In this document: positions 26,208-34,926 of the stretch, piece by piece
Position numbering within the stretch: the stretch's first letter is position 1
Layout: each line of letters opens with the position of its first letter
NCBI RefSeq assembly: GCF_001939045.1
Contig: NZ_MKIM01000024.1
Coordinates: 1-64,000 of the forward strand
Direction of reading: 5' to 3'
DNA from: Rhizobium oryziradicis
Lineage (GTDB): Bacteria; Pseudomonadota; Alphaproteobacteria; Rhizobiales; Rhizobiaceae
Length of the DNA: 64,000 bases
Made by a program: the position numbers and the translations under genes
Notes under the pieces: generated by a model
Databases searched by the model: none
Told to the model about the DNA's origin: nothing
What the model saw: the letters and a program-made list of their open reading frames with translations, nothing else

Positions 26208-27131
26208 ATGGACAATCTGCGTGGTATTGAAAGCTTTGTGAAAGCGGTAGAAGGCGGCAGCATTGCCAATGCCGCCCGCCAGCTTGGCATTACGCCAGCC
26301 GCCGCCAGCCAGAACATTGCACGGCTTGAGCAGCAGCTCGGCACCCGCCTTTTGCTGCGCACCACCCGCCGTTTAGCGCTGACCGAGGGCGGCAAGATCT
26401 ATTTTGAGCGGGTGCGGCAGGTGATCGAAGATCTGGACATGGCCCAGACAGCCCTGTTTGCGCTGAATGATCGCCCGCAGGGGCGGCTGCGCGTGGCGGT
26501 GTCCACGGCGTTTGGACGCCATGTGATTGCCCCGATGATCCCGGCTTTTTCGGCCCGTTGGCCGGATGTGTCGGTGGAGCTGATTTTGAATGACGAGCGC
26601 ATTGACCATATTCGCGATGAGATTGATGTCAGCATCCGTTTTTTTCGCCCAAGCGGTGCCGGGCTGATCACCCGCAAGCTCGGCGATGTGCCGATTATCA
26701 TTTGCGCATCGCCAGACTATCTGGCGCGGTGCGGCACGCCGCGTGAGCCGGAAGAGCTGAAGCATCACGATTGCCTGCTGTTTCGCACGCCCTATGATGG
26801 CAGGCTGCTGCCCTGGGGATTTTTTCGAAATGGCATCCGCTTTGAGCCGGATTTGCATGTCTCGATTATCAGCAACGACATTGGTGCCCTTGCCGCCATG
26901 ACCATTGCCGGGGCTGGCATTTCAAGGCTTGGCGCGTTTTTGGCCCGTGATCTGGTGGCTAAAGGTGATGTGGTGGCGCTGTTTACCTCCGGCTCCGCCG
27001 CAAGCGGTGCAGAGGCCGATCCCGAACCCTTGGATTTTCACATCTGCGTGCAGGACCGCGAAGCAATGCTGCCAAAGGTTCGGCTGTTTATTGATCACAT
27101 TGTCGATGAATGGAAGAAGCGCCCGATCTAG
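26208..27131 (+). CDS. LysR-type transcriptional regulator
   Basis: 307 residues. The N-terminal winged helix reads ESFVKAVEGGSIANAARQLG, then ITPAAASQNIARLEQQLGTR and LLLRTTRRLALTEGGKIYFE. The effector domain follows (RPQGRLRVAVSTAFGRHVIAP and on). It is of the broad subgroup that regulates the divergent neighbour, here the DUF2798 gene. The TAG stop codon (27129-27131) lies inside a family B palindromic repeat, whose first bases CTAGAG supply it. Confidence 0.93.
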   Translation: MDNLRGIESFVKAVEGGSIANAARQLGITPAAASQNIARLEQQLGTRLLLRTTRRLALTEGGKIYFERVRQVIEDLDMAQTALFALNDRPQGRLRVAVSTAFGRHVIAPMIPAFSARWPDVSVELILNDERIDHIRDEIDVSIRFFRPSGAGLITRKLGDVPIIICASPDYLARCGTPREPEELKHHDCLLFRTPYDGRLLPWGFFRNGIRFEPDLHVSIISNDIGALAAMTIAGAGISRLGAFLARDLVAKGDVVALFTSGSAASGAEADPEPLDFHICVQDREAMLPKVRLFIDHIVDEWKKRPI

Positions 27132-27232
27132 AGTCTGTCAGGTTTAGATTGAACCTGACAGACTCTAGATTTCTTTGTTTGAGTTTGTCTTTTGGGGAAA
27201 ACCGGATTCCACTTTTCCCTGACAAACTCTAG
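27128..27232 (+). repeat. Palindromic intergenic repeat, family B copy 1
   Basis: A perfect 17-bp inverted repeat CTAGAGTCTGTCAGGTT / AACCTGACAGACTCTAG (27128-27144, 27152-27168) is followed by an extension ending CTGACAAACTCTAG (27219-27232). It fills the space between the LysR stop and the convergent DUF930 stop exactly. A near-identical full-length copy lies at 63071-63173; shorter copies at 48426-48462 and 61648-61690. Confidence 0.85.
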
Positions 27233-27234
27233 GC

Positions 27235-27624
27235 TCAATTATAGAGATAATATTTGCTCCAGCTAGCGCGCGGCACTTCCGCGCCGATCTGATAGCTGAA
27301 ATTGACCACATCGAGATGTTTATTGTCAGTCTGGCAGGTGTATTTCAGCCGATACCAATGCTCGCGGCTGCGAAACACCGCACCGGGAGCCGACAATTTA
27401 TTGCCCGAAGCATTGGCTCTGCCAAAGGTGTAGGCAATCACCTTATCGGGGCGAAACTGTTTGTTGTCCTTGGCAATGCGGTTCATGGCTTCAATATCGC
27501 AGCGTTGCTCCAGACGTTCGCGCGGCGTCAGTGCATCAAGCTGTCGCACCACCGACGAATCCATGGCGCTGACAGTGTGAGCAAAAAACAGTGTCAAACA
27601 ACAGGATAAAAGAGGAAGGCGCAT
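27235..27624 (-). CDS. DUF930 domain-containing exported protein
   Basis: 129 residues. A signal peptide MRLPLLSCCLTLFFAHTVSA is followed by LDALTPRERLEQRCDIEAMN, DKVIAYTFGRANASGNKLSA, EHWYRLKYTCQTDNKHLDVV and a C-terminal aromatic end SWSKYYLYN. This matches DUF930, a rhizobial periplasmic family with two conserved cysteines (here QRCD and YTCQ) that probably form a disulfide. Function unknown. Its TGA stop abuts the end of a family B repeat. Confidence 0.85.
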   Translation of the reverse strand: MRLPLLSCCLTLFFAHTVSAMDSSVVRQLDALTPRERLEQRCDIEAMNRIAKDNKQFRPDKVIAYTFGRANASGNKLSAPGAVFRSREHWYRLKYTCQTDNKHLDVVNFSYQIGAEVPRASWSKYYLYN

Positions 27625-27862
27625 GGTATTTTCCTAACGAATCTCGTTTTTGGGGAACGTATTACCTCGAAAGCCGCCAATCCAGTTTTTTTTAGGGTTA
27701 TGCCGGGTTTGTGATTTGAAACCCTCCCCGACGTTGCACCTGCTCTCCGTGAGAGGGAACGGGGTTTTTGCTTGAAGCCGGGTTTTTGCTTGAAGGATGG
27801 CCCCTGCCTGCTTATCTCTTTGTCAGTCACAGGTTTTCATTGAACAAAGCGAGATTGCCCCC

Positions 27863-30007
27863 TTGTCAGATAAATCGTCAGCCAAATCGTCTGCCCCCAA
27901 ATCTATTTTCACGGATCTTCCCAAGCCGCCGATGGCTGCAAAAAAGCCGCTTGAAGACACCCGCCACGGCATCACCCGCACTGATGACTATGCCTGGCTG
28001 CGGGCCGACAACTGGCAACAGATGTTCAAGGACACCTCCATTCTCGACCCGGAAATCCGCGCCCATCTGGAGGCCGAAAATGCCTATATGGAAGCGGCCA
28101 TGGATGACACCAAGGCGCTGCAAAAGACCTTGTTCAATGAAATGAAGGGTCGGATCAAGGAGGATGATTCCTCCATTCCCATGAAAGATGGCGCTTACGC
28201 TTACGGCTCTGCCTTTGTGACGGGTGGCGAGCAGCCGCGCTATTTTCGCATTCCGCGTGATGGCAACCCTCATGATGAGAGCATTCGTGAACTGCTGCTG
28301 GATGGTGACAAGGAAGCGGCGGGCAAGGATTATTTCCGCCTGGGCGGCATTGACCATTCCAACGACCATGCGCTTGGCATCTGGGGCTATGATGACAAGG
28401 GCTCGGAATATTTCACCTTGCGCATCCGCGATCTGACAACCGGCGAAGATCTGGACGATGTTTTGCACAACACCGCAGGCGGTGGCGTGTGGGCACCCGA
28501 TGGCAAGAGCTTTTTCTACACCCTTCAGGATGATAACCACCGCCCGAGCAAGGTGTTTCACCACATCATCGGCCAGCCGCAATCGGCAGACCGGCTGGTT
28601 TATGAGGAAAAAGACCCCGGTTTCTTCATGGGTGTCGGCGGCTCGCTGCTGGATGATTTTATCTATATCGACATTCACGACCACGAGACCTCGGAATATC
28701 GCCTGCTGTCCACCTCGGACCTGACGGCCGAGCCGAAATTAGTGGCGGAGCGTGAAGACGGCGTGGAATATTCCATGACCGAGGGTGGCGATGTGTTTTA
28801 CATCCTCACCAATGCCGATGACGCTCAGGATTTCAAAATCATGGAAGCGCCGGTGACGGCACCGGGCCGGGAAAATTGGAAAGAGCTGGTGCCACACACA
28901 CCGGGCCGGTTGATCCTGTCGCATATGGCCTTTGCCCGGCATCTGATCTGGCTGGAGCGGCGCGATGGCCTGCCGCGCATCATGATCCGGGATCGCCGAT
29001 CCGGCGAAGAACACGCCATCGACTTTGCCGAGGAAGCCTATTCGCTGGGCCTGTCGGGCGCTGCCGAATATGACACGGATGTTATCCGCTTTTCCTACTC
29101 ATCAATGACCACACCCAGCCAGCTCTATGATTATAACATGGCAACGCGCGAGCGGGTGCTGTTGAAAACCCAGGAAGTGCCATCGGGCCACAACCCGGAT
29201 GATTACATCACCCGCCGGGTGTTTGCCAAAGCCCATGACGGCGAAGACGTGCCGGTGACATTGCTCTATCGCAAAGACACAGCCCTGGATGGCTCCGCCC
29301 CCTGCCTGCTCTATGGCTATGGGGCTTACGGTGTGACCATTCCGGCTGGCTTCAACACCTCGTGCCTGTCTTTGGTGGATCGTGGCTTTGTCTACGCCAT
29401 TGCCCATATCCGTGGCGGCAAGGACAAGGGTTTTCAATGGTATGACGATGGCAAAATGGAAAAGAAGGTCAATACCTTCAAGGATTTCATTGCCAGCGCC
29501 GACCATCTGGTGAAGGAAGGCTTTACCTCTTATGAAAACATCATTGCCGAAGGCGGCTCTGCCGGCGGCATGCTGATGGGGGCCATTGCCAATATGGCAC
29601 CGGAAAAGTTTGGTGGCATTATCGCAGCCGTGCCTTTTGTGGATGTGCTTAACACCATGCTGGACGACACCCTGCCGCTGACACCGCCGGAATGGCCAGA
29701 GTGGGGCAACCCGATTGAATCCGAAGAAGAGTACACATGGATTGCCGCTTATAGCCCTTACGACAACATAGGACCAAAATCCTACCCGCCAATTCTGGCC
29801 CTGTCTGGCCTCACGGACCCGCGCGTAACCTATTGGGAACCGACAAAATGGGTGGCCCGCTTGCGCGAACACACCACTGGTTCTGCGCCGATTTTGCTGA
29901 AAACCAATATGGCCGCTGGTCATGGCGGTAAATCGGGCCGTTTCCAACGGTTGGAGGAAGTGGCGTTTGAATATGCGTTTGCGGTGAAAGTGGCGGGTGT
30001 CATTTAA
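27863..30007 (+). CDS. ptrB: Oligopeptidase B (S9A serine peptidase)
   Basis: About 714 residues. An N-terminal beta-propeller (DTRHGITRTDDYAWLRADNW and on; GGVWAPDGKSFFYTLQDDN) precedes the alpha/beta-hydrolase domain with RGGKDKGFQWYDDGKMEKK, the nucleophile elbow IIAEGGSAGGMLMGAIANM, the Asp region LALSGLTDPRVTYWEPTKW and the His in MAAGHGGKSGRF. It cleaves small peptides after basic residues in the cytoplasm. The start is uncertain: the frame is open further upstream, a TTG at 27863 gives a family-like LSDKSSAKSS start, and the first in-frame ATG is at 27932 (near the first conserved block). Confidence 0.92.
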   Translation: MSDKSSAKSSAPKSIFTDLPKPPMAAKKPLEDTRHGITRTDDYAWLRADNWQQMFKDTSILDPEIRAHLEAENAYMEAAMDDTKALQKTLFNEMKGRIKEDDSSIPMKDGAYAYGSAFVTGGEQPRYFRIPRDGNPHDESIRELLLDGDKEAAGKDYFRLGGIDHSNDHALGIWGYDDKGSEYFTLRIRDLTTGEDLDDVLHNTAGGGVWAPDGKSFFYTLQDDNHRPSKVFHHIIGQPQSADRLVYEEKDPGFFMGVGGSLLDDFIYIDIHDHETSEYRLLSTSDLTAEPKLVAEREDGVEYSMTEGGDVFYILTNADDAQDFKIMEAPVTAPGRENWKELVPHTPGRLILSHMAFARHLIWLERRDGLPRIMIRDRRSGEEHAIDFAEEAYSLGLSGAAEYDTDVIRFSYSSMTTPSQLYDYNMATRERVLLKTQEVPSGHNPDDYITRRVFAKAHDGEDVPVTLLYRKDTALDGSAPCLLYGYGAYGVTIPAGFNTSCLSLVDRGFVYAIAHIRGGKDKGFQWYDDGKMEKKVNTFKDFIASADHLVKEGFTSYENIIAEGGSAGGMLMGAIANMAPEKFGGIIAAVPFVDVLNTMLDDTLPLTPPEWPEWGNPIESEEEYTWIAAYSPYDNIGPKSYPPILALSGLTDPRVTYWEPTKWVARLREHTTGSAPILLKTNMAAGHGGKSGRFQRLEEVAFEYAFAVKVAGVI

Positions 30008-30015
30008 AACGTGAG

Positions 30016-30042
30016 AGCGTGGGGATTGACCATCCCCACGCT
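30016..30042. terminator. Hairpin between ptrB and the DUF4357 fragment
   Basis: Perfect 11-bp stem AGCGTGGGGAT / ATCCCCACGCT with a 5-base loop, 9 bp after the ptrB stop. No T-run, so it may be a bidirectional or Rho-assisted end. Confidence 0.55.
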
Positions 30043-30358
30043 ATGCAAGCATCTCAATTTCCCAGTCCCTGTAGGTTTTGTCTGAATTTTGCAATTTCCA
30101 TGCCGTTGGCCCAGGCGTAGATCTACCAGTCACAATGGAGCCTGCCGCACTCGTACTTGAAAATTTATAGTCATCTTTGAATCGCCTAAATTCACCACAG
30201 TCTTCTAAAACCCCATTTGCCACAAGTTCATCAAACAGGCGCCAATAATGCGTCTTGGGTGACCGATCACCGAACCAGCTTTTTCGCGCCTTCGAGCCTG
30301 CCTGAACAAAAAACTCCCCATCGACCAGCACTGCGGTAGCGCGAACAATAGTTGCCAC
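30041..30358 (-). CDS. Orphan DUF4357 domain protein (probably a truncated remnant)
   Basis: About 105 residues from a GTG with no visible ribosome site. The sequence ATIVRATAVLVDGEFFVQAG, SKARKSWFGDR and FSSTSAAGSIVTGRSTPGPT then AWK is the DUF4357 pattern. The domain normally forms the C-terminus of longer proteins (for example GIY-YIG or restriction-associated proteins). Here the frame is open upstream only to a stop near 30418 and no N-terminal domain is found, so it looks like a 5'-truncated relic in a gene-poor gap. It could still be a short functional protein. Confidence 0.6.
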   Translation of the reverse strand: MATIVRATAVLVDGEFFVQAGSKARKSWFGDRSPKTHYWRLFDELVANGVLEDCGEFRRFKDDYKFSSTSAAGSIVTGRSTPGPTAWKLQNSDKTYRDWEIEMLA

Positions 30359-30544
30359 GACAAAGGCGTGTAGAATGCTGGCTGACGCCGGATCATTTGA
30401 CGACGATGCAAAGTGGCTCTAACAATTAACCCAAAAAAAGTCGGAAAAGGTTGCGCTGAGAGCGGATCACGTTCACGCTCAGAAGGGCATTGTTGAGCGT
30501 CGCCTGGCCAAAGCCGATTTAGCAACCGTCAACCTTGGTGGCGT

Positions 30545-32203
30545 ATGAGCAGATTAGAAGTCTGCTGCGCGTCAGTAGAAGCCAATTTTCGTACCGGAGT
30601 GCGTATTGTGGTAACATCAACCTGGCTTTTGGTGACCGTTGTCGTCTTGGCAATGCTCGCAATCAGGTACACACTGAGAGCACCAAAAGCGCCAGGACGA
30701 CAATCCTTTGCTCTGGCTTGCGGTTTTGCCGTGTGGTGGACGGCGTGCGTGCTTTTTCGTCACTCCGTTGACGATTACCAGCTCAAGGTGCTCGCGTGTG
30801 AGCTTGCGTGGTTTGGCATCATCGGCGCTCCCCTTTATTGGTGCTTGAGCCTGATCACCTATTCCAATGGTCGAGAGCTGGAAAAACCCTGGCAAATGGC
30901 ATTGGTTGGTGGCACGGCCTGTATCTTTGGCCTGATCGCGCTGACCAATGATTGGCACCATTGGATTTATCTTTATCTGATTGATGAAGACAGCATGAGC
31001 TTTGCCCGTGGTTGGGGCTTCTATGTTGGAATCACCATTGTTTACGTGATGATGGCTTCGTGCTGGGTTGTCGCTCTCCTGCGATCCATCCACGCCAAGG
31101 GTATTCATCGGCTACAGATCTGGATCCTGCTGGTATCGGCAACATTGCCTTGGATAGGTAATGCCGGATATGTATTTCTCGATATAAAGCTGTTCGATGA
31201 TGACCCAACGCCGTTTATCTTTGCCGCAACGGGTTGCTTTATTTTGGTCACCCAGCTGTTTTATGAATTGTTCGTTCTGCCGCCGATTGGCCGGGATGCT
31301 ATTTTTGCAGTACTTCCCGATCCGGTCATCGTGCTGGACCAACAAGGGCGCATTCTTGAAATTAACCCGGCAGCGGCACTTCTGACCGGTATTCCAAAAC
31401 AACCGATTGGCAAAACCTTGAATAGCCCGATCGAACTTTCTCAACTCTTGAGCAATACGTGGCCAAGTGATGAAGATCGTGTTGAGATTGCCTTGAGCAG
31501 CAATGGCAAGACCTATGAATTATCCTGCCAATCTCTGGCCCCATGGGGGCGCGTTGGGGCGCGCATGATGACCTTGCGTGACATTACCGCGCGCAAGGCT
31601 GATGAGCTTCGTCTTGCCGCTCTGTCCAAAAGTCTGCATGACCGGCTGCAGGAAAATATCATTCTCCAGACACGGCTGAAAGATGAAGCATCGCGCGATC
31701 ACCTCACCGGCCTGCACAATCGCCGTCACGCCCATGATGCCTTGCAGGGTCTTTTTGAAAATGGTTTCAACACCACAGAAACAGCCCTGTTTCTGATCGA
31801 TATCGACCATTTCAAGATGTTCAACGATCGCTATGGCCACCAAACGGGCGATGATGTTCTGATCCTGTTTGCACGGCTGCTGCAAGCCGATTTGAAGCCG
31901 TTTGAGCATGCTTTTCGTTGGGGTGGCGAAGAATTTCTGGTGGTGCTGCCATCAACGGGCCTCGACGTCGCCTTGCAACGCTGCGAGCATTGGCACAGCC
32001 TGTTTGCCCAGCAAAGCCCGCCGGGCAATATCGATATGCGACCAACCTTTTCAGCCGGCCTGGTCATCTGCGGCCCCGGCCCCACAAACCTGCGCAGCGC
32101 CATTCAGGCGGCCGACACGGCCCTTTATCAGGCCAAGCTGTCGGGCCGCAATCAAACAGCTGTTGCGGGGGAATATGCCTCCCCCATCCAGCATGAAGAA
32201 TGA
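30545..32203 (+). CDS. Diguanylate cyclase with 7TM histidine-kinase-type sensor and PAS domain
   Basis: 552 residues. The first about 240 residues hold seven hydrophobic helices of the His_kinase N-terminal 7TM type (VVTSTWLLVTVVVLAMLAIR, ELAWFGIIGAPLYWCLSLI, ALVGGTACIFGLIALTNDWH). A PAS domain (IFAVLPDPVIVLDQQGRILE) and a GGDEF domain follow: RDHLTGLHNRRH, ALFLIDIDHFKMFNDRYGHQ, active-site FRWGGEEFLVVLP. It should make cyclic di-GMP. The inhibitory RxxD site is replaced by KPFE, so product inhibition may be lost. Several in-frame starts exist; the ATG at 30545 has no strong ribosome site. Confidence 0.88.
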   Translation: MSRLEVCCASVEANFRTGVRIVVTSTWLLVTVVVLAMLAIRYTLRAPKAPGRQSFALACGFAVWWTACVLFRHSVDDYQLKVLACELAWFGIIGAPLYWCLSLITYSNGRELEKPWQMALVGGTACIFGLIALTNDWHHWIYLYLIDEDSMSFARGWGFYVGITIVYVMMASCWVVALLRSIHAKGIHRLQIWILLVSATLPWIGNAGYVFLDIKLFDDDPTPFIFAATGCFILVTQLFYELFVLPPIGRDAIFAVLPDPVIVLDQQGRILEINPAAALLTGIPKQPIGKTLNSPIELSQLLSNTWPSDEDRVEIALSSNGKTYELSCQSLAPWGRVGARMMTLRDITARKADELRLAALSKSLHDRLQENIILQTRLKDEASRDHLTGLHNRRHAHDALQGLFENGFNTTETALFLIDIDHFKMFNDRYGHQTGDDVLILFARLLQADLKPFEHAFRWGGEEFLVVLPSTGLDVALQRCEHWHSLFAQQSPPGNIDMRPTFSAGLVICGPGPTNLRSAIQAADTALYQAKLSGRNQTAVAGEYASPIQHEE

Positions 32204-32223
32204 GGCAACCGCCTCGGGCAGGG

Positions 32224-32676
32224 TTATTGCTCGAAAAACTGCAACCCTTCCCCGACCTTGCAATTATAGGTCACAACGTCGCCCATGGGTCGCATCTCCG
32301 GCATTTCCATGGTTGTCATCGAAAAGGTGGCGCTGTTGTCCGGTTTCACCTGATAGCGCAAGAATTGATAGATTGGTTTTTTGTCTTTGGTGGTGAGGGT
32401 AAAGTGATCGTCGGAAAAGCTCAAAGATTGATCCGGACGGATCAAAAATGCCGAAATCCTTAAGCCACCTTGCATGGTTCCGGCCTTTTTGGGATCCGTG
32501 GCTGAGGTACATTTGGTGAGATCAACCACCGAGTTCACCGATGCACCGGATTTCAGCGCCGCATTGATGTCCGGTAATGTGGTGAGAGCTGTTGCGGCAT
32601 CCGCAACGCTTGGAAAAATGGCCGTAAACGCCAGTCCACTGGCCAGACCACAAGCAAGAGCAATTGACTTAAACAT
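32224..32676 (-). CDS. virK: VirK family exported protein
   Basis: 150 residues. A signal peptide (about 1-27, MFKSIALACGLASGLAFTAI) is followed by the VirK domain: LPDINAALKSGASVNSVVDL, TKCTSATDPKKAG, GLRISAFLIRPDQSLSFSDD, and the end VVTYNCKVGEGLQFFEQ with a second conserved cysteine. VirK is encoded in the vir regulon of tumour-inducing plasmids, and chromosomal homologues are common in Rhizobiaceae. Its function is unknown. No vir box is seen directly upstream. Confidence 0.85.
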   Translation of the reverse strand: MFKSIALACGLASGLAFTAIFPSVADAATALTTLPDINAALKSGASVNSVVDLTKCTSATDPKKAGTMQGGLRISAFLIRPDQSLSFSDDHFTLTTKDKKPIYQFLRYQVKPDNSATFSMTTMEMPEMRPMGDVVTYNCKVGEGLQFFEQ

Positions 32677-32742
32677 AACGTCTCCTTCTATAATGCGCCC
32701 AAATGCAGGATTTGCATGGCACTTTTCAAAACATGAAACCGA

Positions 32743-34638
32743 TCATTCCCCCAATTTCTGGCGTTGCAAAATCGCATGGCTGTGGCCTGCTTTCACGGCG
32801 GCCACCATCAAGCTTCGCAGATCTGGATATTCACTTGGTGGCGTAACCGTCTGGTTGGGCGCAAACGATCGTTTGACGACAATCCGGTTGCCATCAACAG
32901 TGACCTCGCTGTCAAACCGGCCGGCCCTGTTGGCAAGATGCACCGGCTCAGGCAGATGCTTCACCCGAAAGCTCGCGGGCAACACATAGGTGAATTGCCA
33001 CGAGGTCAGCGCCGCCGCCATGAAAAGCGGTGCCACCCGCACATCATTGCGAATATTATAGGCCAGTTGCGTGAGGCGCTCAGGATCAAACCCGCTTTCC
33101 AGCGGCAGATAGATCTCCGGCTCGCTCACATCAATCGCGTTTTGCGATGTCCAATGCGCCTTCAGGCGCAAGGGGCCGCGCCAGTTTTTTGCCACCAGCA
33201 CCCGCAGCTTGCCATCGCCCTCCTGATTGTTCATCGCCAGAATGCGGTTGAGATAGTTTTCCCGACTGCTGTTCTTGATCGCGGCCTGAAAACCCAAGGC
33301 CTCATTGGGCGAGACATCCATCGCGGCTGTCCCCTCAATGTCACCATCGGCAGAGAGCGTCATCACGGAATCATTCTTGCTCCAGAAGGTCTGCGGTGTG
33401 GCCGCAGGCAATTGCACAACCTTGCTTCTCTCTGCCACCAGCACGGCCTGCTTGCTTGATAGGCCAACCCCAAGCGCCGCAAAAGCTGCGTTCTTGTCCG
33501 TCGGGTTATCAAACACATCAAAATCCGGCAGATACAGAATGACGTGGTTGAATTGCCAGGCAAGCGGGATGGGAGCCGCGTTAAACCGATTGCCCCACCA
33601 GACAATGGCGCGCTCGGAACGAATGCCCTTGGCAGCCAGCAGCGCCCGCATCAGCGCCACCTGATCCTTGCAATCGCCAAATCCATTGGCAAGGATCTTG
33701 TCCACGGGATGCTCCACCCAGCCATCGTTGGGATCAAGATAAACCGCCGTATAGGCAATGTTCTGGCGGATCCAGTCATGAATGGCCGCCGCCGCATCAA
33801 GGCCGGTTTTGTCGCCCGTGATTGTGTCGGCCAGCGCCTTGATCTTGGCACGCGTCTCGTCGTCCATTGGCTTTTCCGATTGGCGGAAAATGCGATTGCC
33901 ATAATCGCTCAGGCTGTCCAGCGTGGTGGCCATGAAGCGCGGACGGAACTCGGTGTAATCCACCGTGCTGTATCCCACTCTGAGTGCGGGAATATTTTTG
34001 AAGGATGCGGTGATCACGCGTTGACCATCCTGCACAACATCGGTGGTGGTCACACCGGGATCGGCATACCATGTGAGGTGAACGCCCGGTGGCAGGCGGA
34101 TGATGTTTGTGAGGTCATCCTGCCTGCCAGGTCCGAGCGGTCCACCCACCATGTTGAAGCCAAACAGGCTTGGCACCTTGTGTTGTATCTTCCACACAAT
34201 GTGTGTGCGCGCGTTTGGCCCCACTTTGGGAAACACCACCGTGATCCGCTGTTTGGCATTGAACCCACGCTCGTTGGCCGGCTGCGGTGCAGACCGCGTG
34301 AAAATGTCCTCGGGCGGCACAGTGCGACGATTGCCGTCGGGGTCTGTCACCCACGCCTCGACAACCTCTGCTGTGTCGGTATTTGGCGAAAAATCTGTGA
34401 AACTACTGGTATTTTGCGCAGGCTTGCCGGGTTTCACCGGCTCAAAATCCATTGTCGTCACCTCATCATAACTGAGATCCGCATGGATATTGTACTGGCG
34501 CAGGATATGGCTTTTGCCATCCTCCTCGTCCTCATCGGCGGCGCGGGCTACGTTTGAAAAAATGCCGTGCGGGCCGAAAACCAAAATGCTGATCAGAGAG
34601 AGCTTCAAAATTGCTCTTCGTATCTCAATAATCGCCAT
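32743..34638 (-). CDS. DUF3857 / transglutaminase-like exported protein
   Basis: About 631 residues. A signal peptide (MAIIEIRRAILKLSLISILV then FGPHG) is followed by a DUF3857 domain (about 45-230; AFTKRVVF-type strands, here QRITVVFPKVGPNARTHIVW). A transglutaminase-like domain comes next, with the Cys in ILANGFGDCKDQVALMRALL, His in WQFNHVILYLPDFDVFDNP and the following Asp, so a thiol-hydrolase triad is intact. A C-terminal DUF2569/3858-like part ends the protein. The ATG at 34638 was chosen because AGGA lies 6 bases upstream; an ATG at 34653 is also in frame. The substrate is unknown, possibly envelope-linked. Confidence 0.85.
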   Translation of the reverse strand: MAIIEIRRAILKLSLISILVFGPHGIFSNVARAADEDEEDGKSHILRQYNIHADLSYDEVTTMDFEPVKPGKPAQNTSSFTDFSPNTDTAEVVEAWVTDPDGNRRTVPPEDIFTRSAPQPANERGFNAKQRITVVFPKVGPNARTHIVWKIQHKVPSLFGFNMVGGPLGPGRQDDLTNIIRLPPGVHLTWYADPGVTTTDVVQDGQRVITASFKNIPALRVGYSTVDYTEFRPRFMATTLDSLSDYGNRIFRQSEKPMDDETRAKIKALADTITGDKTGLDAAAAIHDWIRQNIAYTAVYLDPNDGWVEHPVDKILANGFGDCKDQVALMRALLAAKGIRSERAIVWWGNRFNAAPIPLAWQFNHVILYLPDFDVFDNPTDKNAAFAALGVGLSSKQAVLVAERSKVVQLPAATPQTFWSKNDSVMTLSADGDIEGTAAMDVSPNEALGFQAAIKNSSRENYLNRILAMNNQEGDGKLRVLVAKNWRGPLRLKAHWTSQNAIDVSEPEIYLPLESGFDPERLTQLAYNIRNDVRVAPLFMAAALTSWQFTYVLPASFRVKHLPEPVHLANRAGRFDSEVTVDGNRIVVKRSFAPNQTVTPPSEYPDLRSLMVAAVKAGHSHAILQRQKLGE

Positions 34639-34653
34639 GGAAAATCCTGACAT

Positions 34654-34926
34654 GAATTTGACAGGACTATGCTTGACGCCCCTGTCTCAATCAACAAACA
34701 AAAGCGCGAGGAAGTGCTGCGCGTTTCGCGCCGATGCGAGCGCCTACTGTTCATGAATTTTCGTGATCAATCCATGCATGAAACTGTTGATTTGACGCGA
34801 AAATTGCCTTGGCAACGGCGTTCAGTTCCCATCCCATCCGGCCCTGTGCAAAAGGGTGGAATTTTCTCCTTGACGTTGCAAGCGCGCGGGGTCTTTGATG
34901 CCAAAAGATTTGATTTGGAGATTGAA
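34654..34926. other. Divergent promoter region upstream of the aminotransferase gene
   Basis: About 270 bp. The plus frame is open through most of it but has no family sequence; I see no other gene. A CGCG-rich segment at 34880-34895 is the only local feature. It must hold the aminotransferase and DUF3857 promoters. Confidence 0.4.

Noticed and set aside
30205..30525. A minus frame overlapping the DUF4357 fragment in another frame
   Set aside because: No family sequence; the overlapping frame carries the recognisable DUF4357 pattern.
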